The notes beneath the pieces were generated by a model that made no database searches, had not been told where the DNA came from, and saw nothing but the letters and a program-made list of their open reading frames with translations. A stretch of 64,000 bases of DNA from Deltaproteobacteria bacterium (GTDB taxonomy: Bacteria > Myxococcota_A > Polyangia > Polyangiales > JADJMO01), in contig JANYDK010000140.1 in the NCBI GenBank assembly GCA_025363655.1, forward strand, positions 1 to 64,000, written 5' to 3'. Of the stretch, positions 35,897-44,199 are shown one piece after another. Each line of letters starts with the position of its first letter. Positions within the stretch are counted from its first letter, which is position 1. The position numbers and the translations under genes are program-made.

Positions 35897-36862
35897 ATGG
35901 ACTGCCCCCGTTGCCGAAGGCCGCTCGATTCGCACCAAGCGCCGAAGCTCGTGCTCCACGGTTGCGCGACCTGTGGAGGCGTCTGGCTCGACAGCGAGTC
36001 GAGCCGGAAGGTCACCGAGGCGATCGATCCCAGCGTCATCGCCGAGGCCGATCGCGAATCGATGTCGGCGTCGGTCCGCGTCGACGTCAACGCTGCGGCG
36101 CCCTGTCCCGTCTGCGCCCGCGCGCTCGAACGGATGCCGATCCAAGCGGCCGCGGTCTACGTCGACCTCTGTCGTGAGCACGGCGTCTGGTTCGATCGCG
36201 ACGAGCTCCAGCGAGTGATCCGCGCCGTCGCCCCTGCTCGCACGACGCCCGTGCCGATGGCCCCGCAAGCGCCGGTGCAGCAGCAAGCGCCGGTGCAGCA
36301 ACAAGCGCCGGTGCAGATGCAGCCACCGATGGCACCTCAACCTCCCGCCGCGCCGGCTCCTCAACCCTATGACGCCAACCCTGCCGCGCGTTTCTTCTCA
36401 CCGACCAACCAGACGCCGGCGCCGGTGACGGCTCCGGGTGCGATGGGCGTTCCTGCAGCAGCCGGTGCAGCAGCACCTCAAGCCGGCTACGTCGCCAACC
36501 CAGCCGCCGCGTTCTTCACCAACGATGATGGAACCCCGTCAAATCCAGGCGCGGGAGCACCTCAGGCCCCCGGTGCGCCCGGAGCACCCGGTGGCGGATG
36601 GAGCGGTGGCAAGGTCGCCCTCGCGGTCGGTGGCGCAGCCGTCGCAGGTGCCGGCGTCGCCTACGTCGCGACCCACCCAGGTGTCGGCGGCAGCTTGATG
36701 CACGGACTCGAGAGCGTGGTGAACGCCAGCGGCGTCGGTGGTCCGCCGCAACAACAGCAAGGCAGCCCGTTCGGCGGCGGACAGCAGTCGAGCCCCTTCG
36801 GCGGTCCGCAGACGCCGGGGGGTCTCGGCGCGATCGGGAGCCTATTTTCCAAGCTCCTGTGA
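35897..36862 (+). CDS. zf-TFIIB double zinc-ribbon protein with QAPVQ repeats
   Basis: 321 residues. Two treble-clef-like zinc ribbons of the zf-TFIIB type occur: CPRCRRPL-x-CATCGGVWLD (3-36) and CPVCARAL-x-LCREHGVWFD (74-106), the second with His in place of one Cys. A Gln/Pro/Ala-rich region with exact QAPVQQ repeats (about 120-150) follows, then NPAARFF and NPAAAFF copies, one hydrophobic segment (about 235-260) and a Gly/Gln-rich C-terminus. zf-TFIIB proteins of bacteria are poorly understood. The membrane segment suggests an envelope-bound zinc protein. Convergent with the gene at 36897. Confidence 0.7.
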   Translation: MDCPRCRRPLDSHQAPKLVLHGCATCGGVWLDSESSRKVTEAIDPSVIAEADRESMSASVRVDVNAAAPCPVCARALERMPIQAAAVYVDLCREHGVWFDRDELQRVIRAVAPARTTPVPMAPQAPVQQQAPVQQQAPVQMQPPMAPQPPAAPAPQPYDANPAARFFSPTNQTPAPVTAPGAMGVPAAAGAAAPQAGYVANPAAAFFTNDDGTPSNPGAGAPQAPGAPGAPGGGWSGGKVALAVGGAAVAGAGVAYVATHPGVGGSLMHGLESVVNASGVGGPPQQQQGSPFGGGQQSSPFGGPQTPGGLGAIGSLFSKLL

Positions 36863-36896
36863 GATCGCGCGATCTCGCTCGGCTCGAGTGCCGAAG

Positions 36897-38726
36897 CTAC
36901 TTCGACTTCTTCTTGTTGTTCAGCTGCAAGCCGCCCTCGTCCGGATTCGCCGTCAGGTCGATGGGAATCCAGAAGAGCTTGAGCTGCTTGTAGGTGCCGA
37001 CGCGCTTGTAGCCGACGAGGCCGAAGAGCACGTCCCACGCGTTGCCGTTCGGCTCTTCACCGACGTGCACGAGGGGCAAGAAGTAGAAGTCGTAGTTGGC
37101 GCCCTTCGACGAGGTGCGCTCGAGGTAGACCGTGTTGAGGGCGACCTGGGTGATGCCCTCTTCGTCGCGGAAGCGCCAGAAGAGCGGGAACGCCACGGTG
37201 CTGCGCTTCTTCGGCGTGACGAAGTCCCACCAGATGGGCGCGAGGACGTCGTGATAGCTGTCGCCGTTCTTCCCGAGATAGAGCAGCGGGTGGATGTTGA
37301 AGCTCCATCCGTCGATGCGCGACTCGTGCTCGAAAGTGGGGAAGACCCAGGTGGTGTTGCTGACGCCGTACTCGCGCCACTGTCCGAAGAGCGGCGTGAA
37401 GAGCGAGTAACCCGTCGGATCGGACGAGTAGTACGTGGGCCCGATCAGCCACGACTCTTTGTGGATGTCCGGATCGACGTAGTGGGCGAAGAGCGGAATG
37501 ATCGGCCCGATGATGTCGAGCGAGGTGCGGCCGCGGTAGCGAGAGTAGACCGGCGTGACCAGCGTCTTTCCGTCGTTGTCGGAGGCGCTGACGAAGAGCG
37601 GCGTGATGAGGAGGTTCTTGTCCTTGTTCCGCGACCGATGGAAGAAGGGCAGGAGCGTCGTCGCCGAGTAGTCGTCGCCGTGGTTCGTGTAGAGCAGCGG
37701 GAAGATGTCGAAGACCGACGCGGTGCCGTTTTTTCGCGTGTAGACCGGTCCGACGAGCCACGTGCTCTTCTCGAGCTCGCGATCTTCCGAGTGGTACGTG
37801 AGGAGCGGCGGCATCAAGAGGTAGCTCTTCTGCCGGCTGCGATCGTTGCCGCCGAAGACGAAAGGAAAGACGCCCCAATCGATGTCGGTGCCGCTGCGAT
37901 CGTAGAAGCCGAGGCCGCCGATGAGCGAGAACGCGCTCTTCGGGTTGTGATGGCTGAACGTCAGCAGCGCCGGAATGTGGAGGTAGCCGCCGTCGGGCTG
38001 TGACGAGGCGAAGAAGAGCGGCGCCAGCCAGCGGTGCCACTCGCCATTGGCCGCGTCACGCCAGAGCACCGGCGGAACCACGGTGGTCGTCGTCTCTTCG
38101 TCACGCCAACGATAGAAGATCGGGAACGCCGTATCGACGTCGTGCTTCTCGGAACGCTTGCGGTAGTAGAGCCCGTAGAACGACTGCTGCTCGAGCTTCT
38201 TGCCCGCGTCGTCGACGAGCTTGCGATCGTAATAGAAGGGAAATACCGCGGTGGTGATCTCGCCGCCGATGCGCTCTTTGTAGGCGACCGGCCAGAGCCC
38301 ACTGCGCACGCGGTTGCCCGTCGGACGATCTTCGGTCGTGTAGCTCGAGCCGATGGTGTCCTTGATGCCTTCGGGAATGAGGAGCGGGTTCTCTTCCTTC
38401 GGCGGCGCCTTCTGCGTGAGCGCCGGCACCGCCGAAGCACTCCCCTTGGTCAAAGGCGCACTCGCGCTCGCACTCCCCACGAGCCCCGCGCTCGCGCCCC
38501 CACTCGCACTTCCACTCGCGCCCGCACTCACGCTCGCGCTCGCACCTGCGCTCACGCTGGCACTCGCGCCCGCGCCCGCGCCCGCGCTCACGCTCGCACT
38601 TGCCGCGTCGTACGCCCCTTTGAACTCCCCCGCCGCCCGCGACAACGCCGGCGCGAGCGCCCCAGCGAGCGCGACCGCGAGAGGAATGGACGCGCGCGCC
38701 CACGTCGGAAGGCGAGAGGCGCTCAA
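36897..38726 (-). CDS. Exported repeat protein coupled to hisS
   Basis: 609 residues from a TTG at 38726 that overlaps the hisS stop by TTGA; GAGGGA lies 5 bases upstream and a signal peptide follows at once (LPTWARASIPLAVALAGALAPALSRA). Residues about 40-80 are Ser/Ala/Gly/Val low complexity built from hexamers. The remaining 500 residues consist of some 20 short beta repeats of 20-30 residues ending in PLF/PxFY patterns, for example LLPFFHRSRNKDKNLLITPLF, probably an outer membrane or periplasmic beta structure. No named family. A frame open further upstream overlaps hisS and lacks a signal, so the TTG start is preferred. Confidence 0.7.
   Translation of the reverse strand: MSASRLPTWARASIPLAVALAGALAPALSRAAGEFKGAYDAASASVSAGAGAGASASVSAGASASVSAGASGSASGGASAGLVGSASASAPLTKGSASAVPALTQKAPPKEENPLLIPEGIKDTIGSSYTTEDRPTGNRVRSGLWPVAYKERIGGEITTAVFPFYYDRKLVDDAGKKLEQQSFYGLYYRKRSEKHDVDTAFPIFYRWRDEETTTTVVPPVLWRDAANGEWHRWLAPLFFASSQPDGGYLHIPALLTFSHHNPKSAFSLIGGLGFYDRSGTDIDWGVFPFVFGGNDRSRQKSYLLMPPLLTYHSEDRELEKSTWLVGPVYTRKNGTASVFDIFPLLYTNHGDDYSATTLLPFFHRSRNKDKNLLITPLFVSASDNDGKTLVTPVYSRYRGRTSLDIIGPIIPLFAHYVDPDIHKESWLIGPTYYSSDPTGYSLFTPLFGQWREYGVSNTTWVFPTFEHESRIDGWSFNIHPLLYLGKNGDSYHDVLAPIWWDFVTPKKRSTVAFPLFWRFRDEEGITQVALNTVYLERTSSKGANYDFYFLPLVHVGEEPNGNAWDVLFGLVGYKRVGTYKQLKLFWIPIDLTANPDEGGLQLNNKKKSK
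38456..38605 (-). repeat. Hexamer tract (Ser/Ala/Gly codons)
   Basis: CGCACT/CGCGCT/CGCGCC-type units, degenerate, encoding the Ser-Ala-Gly-Val linker of the hisS-coupled exported protein. Confidence 0.7.
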
Positions 38727-40030
38727 GGTCCCTCGCCCGTCTTCGGCGCCGCCACCGGGCTCGCGAGCACGCCGCGCACGGCGCTCACCAACTCGCTCTC
38801 GGGAAGCTCTTGCTGCGCGTGCGACGCGAGGTCTTTCACCTGCACGACGCCGCGATCGATCTCGGAGTCGCCGAGGACCACCGCCACGCGCGAACCGAAG
38901 GCGTTCGCCCGACGGAGCATCGCCTTCATCGTTCCGCCTCGCGACTCGCAAATCGTCGTCAAACCAGCGTCGCGGAGCGTGCGGGCGACGACCAGCGCGC
39001 GGGCGATGGCGCGATCACCGAGCGGGGCGATGAGCACCGGCGCGTCGGCATTCGTGCGCGTGTCGGGCATCGCCAAGAGCGCGCGCTCGAGCCCCATCGC
39101 GAAGCCAATCGCCGGCACCGGCGGGCCTCCCAGCTCTTCCGGCAGACCATCGTAACGACCGCCGCCACAGAGCGCGTTCTGTGCGCCGAGCTCGCCGCCG
39201 TGTCCACGGACCTCGAAGAGCGTTCGCGCGTAGTAGTCGAGCCCACGCACCAGCCGCGGCTCGACTTTGTACGGCGTTCCCAGCTGATCGAGGAGCGCGC
39301 GGAGACCGTCGAAGTGCTTCTTGTCCTCGTCGTCGAGGACGTCGAGGATCGACGGCGCGGAGGCGATCGCCTCTTGATCCTTCGGGTGCTTGCTGTCGAG
39401 GACGCGCAACGGATTCATCCCGATGCGGCGCTGCGAATCGTCGGAGAGCGTGCTGCGGAGCGGCTCGAGGTGGGCGACCAACACGTCGCGGTAGCGCGCC
39501 TTGGTTCCCTTGCCGCCGAGCGAGTTGACCAGCACCTCGACGTCTTTCACGCCGAGCCGCCGGTAGAGGCCGACGATCATGTCGATCATCTCGGCGTCGA
39601 TGCCGGGCCCGGGATCGCCGAGGACCTCGCAGCCCGCTTGGTGAAACTGACGCGTGCGTCCGCGCGCCGGCCGCTCGCCGCGGAACATCGGCCCCTCGTA
39701 AAAGAGGCGGCTGACGGGCTCTTTGGTGTGGAGCGCGTGCTCGATGTACGCGCGCACCACGCTCGCCGTTCCTTCGGGGCGCACGGTGAGCGGCTCGTCG
39801 TGGAAGACGAACGAGTACATTTCCTTGTCGACGACGTCGGTCCCTTCGCCGATGGAGCGCACGAAAAGCGGCGTCGGCTCGATGAGCGGCGTGCGGATTT
39901 CGCGATACCCGTGCGTGCGGACGACGTCGCGCACGACCGCCTCGAGCGCGTGCCAGCGCTCGACCTCCCCCGGGAGGATGTCATTCATGCCTTTGACGGC
40001 ATGGAGCTGCTGCGGACGCGGGGCGGCCAT
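38723..40030 (-). CDS. hisS: Histidyl-tRNA synthetase
   Basis: 435 residues. Class II synthetase: motif 1 region MNDILPGEVERWHAL and EIRTPLIEPTPLF, motif 2 FYEGPMFRGERPARGRTRQFHQAGCEVLG, the histidine A/B loops VRGLDYYARTLFEV and CGGGRYDGL, and motif 3 AIGFAMGLERALLAM; then the anticodon-binding domain with RSANAF-like spacing (APVLIAPLGDRAI). It charges tRNA-His. It is followed without gap (TTGA overlap) by the exported repeat protein, an unusual partner. Length and motifs are normal. Confidence 0.96.
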   Translation of the reverse strand: MAAPRPQQLHAVKGMNDILPGEVERWHALEAVVRDVVRTHGYREIRTPLIEPTPLFVRSIGEGTDVVDKEMYSFVFHDEPLTVRPEGTASVVRAYIEHALHTKEPVSRLFYEGPMFRGERPARGRTRQFHQAGCEVLGDPGPGIDAEMIDMIVGLYRRLGVKDVEVLVNSLGGKGTKARYRDVLVAHLEPLRSTLSDDSQRRIGMNPLRVLDSKHPKDQEAIASAPSILDVLDDEDKKHFDGLRALLDQLGTPYKVEPRLVRGLDYYARTLFEVRGHGGELGAQNALCGGGRYDGLPEELGGPPVPAIGFAMGLERALLAMPDTRTNADAPVLIAPLGDRAIARALVVARTLRDAGLTTICESRGGTMKAMLRRANAFGSRVAVVLGDSEIDRGVVQVKDLASHAQQELPESELVSAVRGVLASPVAAPKTGEGP

Positions 40031-40100
40031 CGAGGGCTGGCGCTTCTACCGTCGCCCTGCCCGGCGAGGCAAGCGGAAGCTGGTCACGAGCCTCTACTCG

Positions 40101-40502
40101 CTACCCGGCGTCTGGATCGCACTTGTCTTCACAAGATCCCAGCGCCTCACCCGATTGCGCGCTCATCACGCAGTCTCGAAAACAAGCGAACCCCGTCGGA
40201 TCGTCCTTTTGTTGCGCCTCGAGCGCGCTGAGACAGGCTGCTAGCGTCTCCCGCGTCGCCGACGCCGCTGCGTCCTTGCCTTGGGACAGCTCGACGGTAT
40301 GGCGGCAGACGTCTTCGGGAGTCGCAGGAACCTTCGAGGCATCCGCGCCTGCGCCTGCGCCCACGCCCACGCCCACGCCCACGCTCGCGCTCGCACCCGC
40401 GCTCGCGCCCACACTTGCGCCCGCACCCGCGCCCGCCCCGCTGCCGTCTCGCTTGCAGCCGACGGTCATCACCAGCGCCATCACCAACCCCCGAGCGAAC
40501 AC
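40101..40502 (-). CDS. Lipoprotein with hexamer-encoded low-complexity linker
   Basis: About 133 residues from a GTG at 40502; the start is uncertain, with GTG/ATG alternatives at 40487 and 40481. The signal VFARGLVMALVMTVGC ends in a lipobox-like VGC. A 35-residue Gly/Ala/Ser/Val linker, encoded by GCCCGC/GCGCTC-type hexamers (40341-40436), leads to an alpha-helical Cys-containing domain with VCRHTVELSQ, LAACLSALE, GFACFRDCVM and SCEDKCDPD (six Cys). The family is unknown. It diverges from skp across about 60 bases. Confidence 0.6.
   Translation of the reverse strand: MFARGLVMALVMTVGCKRDGSGAGAGAGASVGASAGASASVGVGVGVGAGAGADASKVPATPEDVCRHTVELSQGKDAAASATRETLAACLSALEAQQKDDPTGFACFRDCVMSAQSGEALGSCEDKCDPDAG
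40341..40436 (-). repeat. Hexamer tract (Gly/Ala/Val codons)
   Basis: GCGCCT, GCCCAC and GCGCTC units encoding the Gly/Ala/Ser/Val linker of the lipoprotein at 40101. Confidence 0.7.
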
Positions 40503-40562
40503 CTCCGCCAGCCTAAGTGCTGCCCTTTGCTCCGTCCACGGTCTCGGGCTAAGGGGGTCGCC

Positions 40563-41198
40563 ATGCGCTTTCTCCGCACCCTCCGCGCGGCATGCTTCGT
40601 CGCCGTCGCCGGCATCGCCGTGCCGCTCCTCACCATCGCCGCGCCGAGCGCCGCGGAAGGTGTCTCGCTCGTCTACGTCGATTTCGACAAGATCGTCAGC
40701 GACGTCGACGAAGGGCAGAACGCCCAAGACGCGATGAAGAAGGAGCAGGTCAAGCGCCAGACCGACATCCAGGCGATGGAGGCGAAGATCAAGAAGCTCC
40801 AGGACGAGCTGGAAAAACAAGCGAAAACGCTCTCGGGCGCCGCGCTCGAGAAGAAAGCCGCCGAGTACCAGCAGGCGCTCGGCGACTACCAGCAAATCGT
40901 CCTCAAGTTCAACAACGAGCTCCAGGCGAAGGAGCGTGAGCTCTTCGACCCGATCGAGCGTCGTCTCCGCGATCTCCTCCGCAGCGTCGCCATCCGCGAC
41001 GGCTACGACATGATCCTGACGAAGCGCAGCATCGCCTACGGCCGCAAAGATCTCGACCTCACCGACAAGGTCATCCAGGAGTACAACAAGGCGTACCCGG
41101 CCAAGAAGGTCGCCCCCGCCGCCAGCGCCACGACCTCGGCGAAGAAGCCCGACGTCAAGCCCGCGCCGACGGTCAGCACCGCGCCGAAGATGAAGTGA
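40563..41198 (+). CDS. skp: Periplasmic chaperone Skp/OmpH (first copy)
   Basis: 211 residues from the ATG at 40563 with AAGGGGG upstream. A signal peptide (to about residue 31, APSAAEG) precedes the Skp/OmpH pattern: VYVDFDKIVSDVDEGQNAQDAMKKEQ, a long coiled coil (QALGDYQQIVLKFNNELQAKEREL) and YDMILTKRSIAYGRKDLDLTDKVIQEYNKAYP. A Lys/Ala/Pro tail follows. It holds unfolded outer membrane proteins on their way to the BAM complex. It begins the skp-skp-lpxD-fabZ-SDR-lpxA run. Confidence 0.9.
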   Translation: MRFLRTLRAACFVAVAGIAVPLLTIAAPSAAEGVSLVYVDFDKIVSDVDEGQNAQDAMKKEQVKRQTDIQAMEAKIKKLQDELEKQAKTLSGAALEKKAAEYQQALGDYQQIVLKFNNELQAKERELFDPIERRLRDLLRSVAIRDGYDMILTKRSIAYGRKDLDLTDKVIQEYNKAYPAKKVAPAASATTSAKKPDVKPAPTVSTAPKMK

Positions 41199-41917
41199 GC
41201 GCGGTCATGCGAAAGCTCACGCGTCTCCTTCCGGTGATGGTCGCGCTCCTCGGCGCGGCCGCCCTCTCGCCCTCGCTCCTCCAAGCGCAGGTCGCTGCGC
41301 CTGCCGCCAGCACCAGCGCCAGCGCGCCGCCGGCCAAGCCGAAGATGAAGGCGAAGGTCGCCTACGTCGACGTCGAGCGTTGCGTCGGCGAGAACGAAGA
41401 CGGTCTCCGCGCCAAGGCCGCGCTGAAGAAAATCAGCGACCGCCAGCAGATGTACGTCAGCCAAATCGAAGAACAGCTGAAGCGCGAGCAGGAAGAGCTC
41501 GGCGAGCTGCAGAAGAAGGGCGACACGACGCTCGCCGGGCGCGCCATCGCCTATCAAGACAAGCTGCAGAAGTACAACGACACGATCAAGCGCATCAACA
41601 ACGACCTCGCCCGCCGCGAGGACGAACTCTACGCGCCGATCGAGACCAAGGTGAAGAGCATCTTCACCCGCATCGCCGAAGAGCGGGGCCTCGATCTGAT
41701 CGTCGATCGCAAGGCCCTCTCCATCCTCCCGCGCGCCGAGCTCGATCTCACCGAGCAGGTGATCAACGAGTACAACTGGGGCACGCCCGGAGCGCCCAAG
41801 GCCGCCGGGAGCACCGGGGTCACCGTCGCTCCGGCGACTTCGGGTGGCGGCGGCGCACCGACCGTCGCGCCCAAGCCTTCGTCGTCGGCGCCCAAGCCGT
41901 TCGTCGCCCCGCTCTGA
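41195..41917 (+). CDS. Periplasmic chaperone Skp/OmpH (second copy)
   Basis: 240 residues from a GTG in a GTGA overlap with the first skp; an ATG at 41207 gives a slightly shorter signal peptide and is equally credible. Same architecture as its neighbour: signal (LLPVMVALLGAAALSPSLLQAQ), VAYVDVERCVGENEDGLRAKAALKKI, a coiled coil and LDLIVDRKALSILPRAELDLTEQVINEYN, then an Ala/Pro/Thr tail. The two share order and key phrases and are clearly tandem paralogues, but their coils differ enough for different clients or a mixed trimer. Confidence 0.88.
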   Translation: MSAVMRKLTRLLPVMVALLGAAALSPSLLQAQVAAPAASTSASAPPAKPKMKAKVAYVDVERCVGENEDGLRAKAALKKISDRQQMYVSQIEEQLKREQEELGELQKKGDTTLAGRAIAYQDKLQKYNDTIKRINNDLARREDELYAPIETKVKSIFTRIAEERGLDLIVDRKALSILPRAELDLTEQVINEYNWGTPGAPKAAGSTGVTVAPATSGGGGAPTVAPKPSSSAPKPFVAPL

Positions 41918-41919
41918 GC

Positions 41920-42849
41920 ATGCGCGTCCCCGGCGTGACGATCGCGACGGCGACGATCGGCGCGCTCGTCGACGCGTACGGCGGCACGCTCGATGCGGGA
42001 ATTCCTAGGGAATTCCTGATCCATCGCCTCGGTCCGAGCGATCGATATGGTGACTATGCATTGGCCCCGGTCCTCCACGAGCGGGGGGCGATCGGGCTCG
42101 TCCATCCCGACGCGTGGCTGCTCGTTGCCCAAGCCGTGGCCGGTCGCGCGCCTGCCGGTCGTCGATGGATTCACCCGCGCGCGGAGCTCGTGCTCGCGCA
42201 GCTGCTGACGCTCGAGACGAACGAGCCGGAGCCGTTCGTCGAGGCGCCGGTCCATCCGAGTGCACACGTCACCTCGGCCATCGTCGAACCGGGCGCGCGC
42301 ATCGGTCGCGACGTCGTCATCGGCCCCGGCAGTCGCGTCGAGACCGGCGCCATCGTCCATCCTGGCGTCGTCCTCGGCGCGCGCGTGATCATCGGCGCCG
42401 GCTCCATCGTCGGTCGCCGCGGCTTCGGCTACGTCGATCGACCAGGTACGTCGCCGATTCGTCTCCCGCATCGCGCCGGCGTGGTCCTCGGAGACGACGT
42501 CGAGATCGGCGCCCTCTGTACGATCGACGCAGGAATTCTCGCTCCGACGTCGATCGACGCTCGCACCAAGCTCGACGCGCAGGTCCACGTCGGACACGGC
42601 GTGCGACTCGGCCAAGACGTCCGCGTCGCCGCGCAGGTCGGGTTCGCCGGCTCGGTGGTGGTCGAGGACGACGTCCGCATCGGAGGGCAAGCGGGCATCG
42701 CCGATCACGTCTGCATCGGCAAAGGTGCGCGCATCGCCGCCAAGGCCGGCGTCATCGGCGACGTGCCTGCAGGCGCCGTTTTCGCGGGCTATCCAGCGGT
42801 CGCGCGCGGTCGCTGGCTCCGCGGATACGCTCGACTCTACCGCGCTTGA
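41920..42849 (+). CDS. lpxD: UDP-3-O-acylglucosamine N-acyltransferase LpxD
   Basis: 309 residues from the ATG at 41920, two bases after the second skp. A left-handed beta helix of hexapeptide repeats follows the uridine-binding N-terminus: HPSAHVTSAIVEPGARIGRDVVIGPGS, then GTSPIRLPHRAGVVLGDDVEIGALCTIDAG, and the catalytic segment VHVGHGVRLG where the active His of LpxD sits. The C-terminus is FAGYPAVARGRWLRGYARL. It transfers the second N-linked acyl chain in lipid A synthesis. Confidence 0.9.
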   Translation: MRVPGVTIATATIGALVDAYGGTLDAGIPREFLIHRLGPSDRYGDYALAPVLHERGAIGLVHPDAWLLVAQAVAGRAPAGRRWIHPRAELVLAQLLTLETNEPEPFVEAPVHPSAHVTSAIVEPGARIGRDVVIGPGSRVETGAIVHPGVVLGARVIIGAGSIVGRRGFGYVDRPGTSPIRLPHRAGVVLGDDVEIGALCTIDAGILAPTSIDARTKLDAQVHVGHGVRLGQDVRVAAQVGFAGSVVVEDDVRIGGQAGIADHVCIGKGARIAAKAGVIGDVPAGAVFAGYPAVARGRWLRGYARLYRA

Positions 42850-42903
42850 CGCACATCACGGCGGCGACGGCAGGTGGGCCGCAGCCCTGCTAAGCTCCAC
42901 GAC

Positions 42904-43347
42904 GTGCAGCTCAACATCCGGAAGATCCTCTCGATCCTCCCGCACCGTTATCCCTTCGTGATGGTCGACCGGGTGAACGAGATCGTCCCCAACGAGGTCA
43001 TCCGCGGGTACAAGAACGTCTCCATCAACGAGCCGTTTTTCTCCGGCCATTTCCCTGGCGATCCGATCATGCCGGGCGTGCTCATCGTCGAGGCCCTCGC
43101 GCAGATCGGCGGCATCCTCGCCTACGCCAGCGACCCCTTCGATGCGTCCGGCTCGCTCATGTACTTCCTCGGCATCGACAAGACGAAGTTCCGTCACCCG
43201 GTTCGCCCCGGTGATCGCCTCGATCTCGAAGTGAAGGCGCTCGGCCATCACTCGAACGTCTGGAAGCTCCGCGGCGAGGCGACGGTCAACGGCACGCTCT
43301 GCGCCGAAGGCCAGCTCCTCGCCAGCATCGTCGAACGCGAACGCTAG
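42904..43347 (+). CDS. fabZ: 3-hydroxyacyl-ACP dehydratase FabZ
   Basis: 147 residues from the GTG at 42904; upstream codons are not conserved in the family. Catalytic His49 in [14 protein letters not shown] and Glu63 in VLIVEALAQ are present, as are [12 protein letters not shown] and [17 protein letters not shown]. It dehydrates 3-hydroxyacyl-ACP in fatty acid synthesis, drawing on the same 3-hydroxyacyl pool as LpxA/LpxD, which explains its place in the lpx operon. Confidence 0.95.
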   Translation: MQLNIRKILSILPHRYPFVMVDRVNEIVPNEVIRGYKNVSINEPFFSGHFPGDPIMPGVLIVEALAQIGGILAYASDPFDASGSLMYFLGIDKTKFRHPVRPGDRLDLEVKALGHHSNVWKLRGEATVNGTLCAEGQLLASIVERER

Positions 43348-43401
43348 CCTTCCACGCGAGGGGTTTGTGGTCGCCGCGCGTTGCTCCTAGGCTGCGCCGC
43401 C

Positions 43402-44199
43402 ATGGCTTCCGTCACCCTCGTCACTGGCGCTTCGGCAGGCATCGGCGCCGCACTCGCGCGGGAGTTCGCGCGTCGTGGTCATCGCCTCGTCCTCGTCGCT
43501 CGTCGGGAAGATCGCCTCGTCGAGCTCGCCGCCGAAATCACCAAGCTCGGCAGCGAAGCCCTCGCCCTGCGCGGGGACGTCAGCGTCGACGGTGATCTCG
43601 AGCGCGTGGTGAAGCTGACGCTCGAACGCTTCGGCCGGCTCGACGTCGTCGTCGCCAACGCCGGCATCGGCACCGGCGACGGTCCCATCGAGAAGACCTC
43701 GATCGACGACTACCGCAACGTGATGGAGACCAATTTCTTCGGGGTTTTGCGCACCGCTTACGCGACGCTCCCCGCATTGAAGGCATCGCGCGGTCGCTTC
43801 GCCGCCATCGGCAGCGTCAGCGGTTACCTCTCGATGCCGCGCCTCTCGGTCTACGCCGCCAGCAAATACGCGGTGCGCGCGCTCTGCGAGGCGTGGGTCC
43901 ACGAGCTGCGTCCCTCGGGCGTCTCCGTCACCCACGTCGCCCCCGGCTTCGTCGAGAGCGAGATTCGCCGCACCGATCGCAGCGGCAAGCCCGTCGACGA
44001 TCCGGTCCCGGCGTGGCTGGTGATGCGCACCGAGGTCGCTGCCAAGCAGATCGTCGACGCCATCGACGCGCGCTCACCCGAGATCGTCATCACCGGACAC
44101 GGCAAGGCCGCGGTCCTCATCGCGCGTCACACGCCGTGGATCTTCGACGCCGCGCTGCGCCTCGGTAGCCTCGCCAGCCTCGGGAAAAAGCGCGCATGA
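43402..44199 (+). CDS. Short-chain dehydrogenase/reductase in the lpx operon
   Basis: 265 residues from the ATG at 43402. A classical SDR: TGASAGIG cofactor loop (8-15), NAG (86-88), Ser138/140 and Y151-xxx-K155. The C-terminal region after VAPGFVESEI is variable. It lies between fabZ and lpxA and overlaps lpxA by ATGA, so it is co-transcribed and co-translated with lipid A genes, though no canonical lpx operon has an SDR here. A 3-ketoacyl or lipid substrate is the natural guess. Not FabG by wording. Confidence 0.85.
   Translation: MASVTLVTGASAGIGAALAREFARRGHRLVLVARREDRLVELAAEITKLGSEALALRGDVSVDGDLERVVKLTLERFGRLDVVVANAGIGTGDGPIEKTSIDDYRNVMETNFFGVLRTAYATLPALKASRGRFAAIGSVSGYLSMPRLSVYAASKYAVRALCEAWVHELRPSGVSVTHVAPGFVESEIRRTDRSGKPVDDPVPAWLVMRTEVAAKQIVDAIDARSPEIVITGHGKAAVLIARHTPWIFDAALRLGSLASLGKKRA

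Noticed and set aside
10058-40030. Functional link between tRNA-His and hisS
   Set aside because: They lie 29 kb apart with unrelated genes and opposite-strand blocks between; coincidence is the simpler view.
36738-40231. Two long + strand frames opposite the repeat protein and hisS
   Set aside because: hisS has all class II motifs and the repeat protein has a signal peptide; the + frames have neither.
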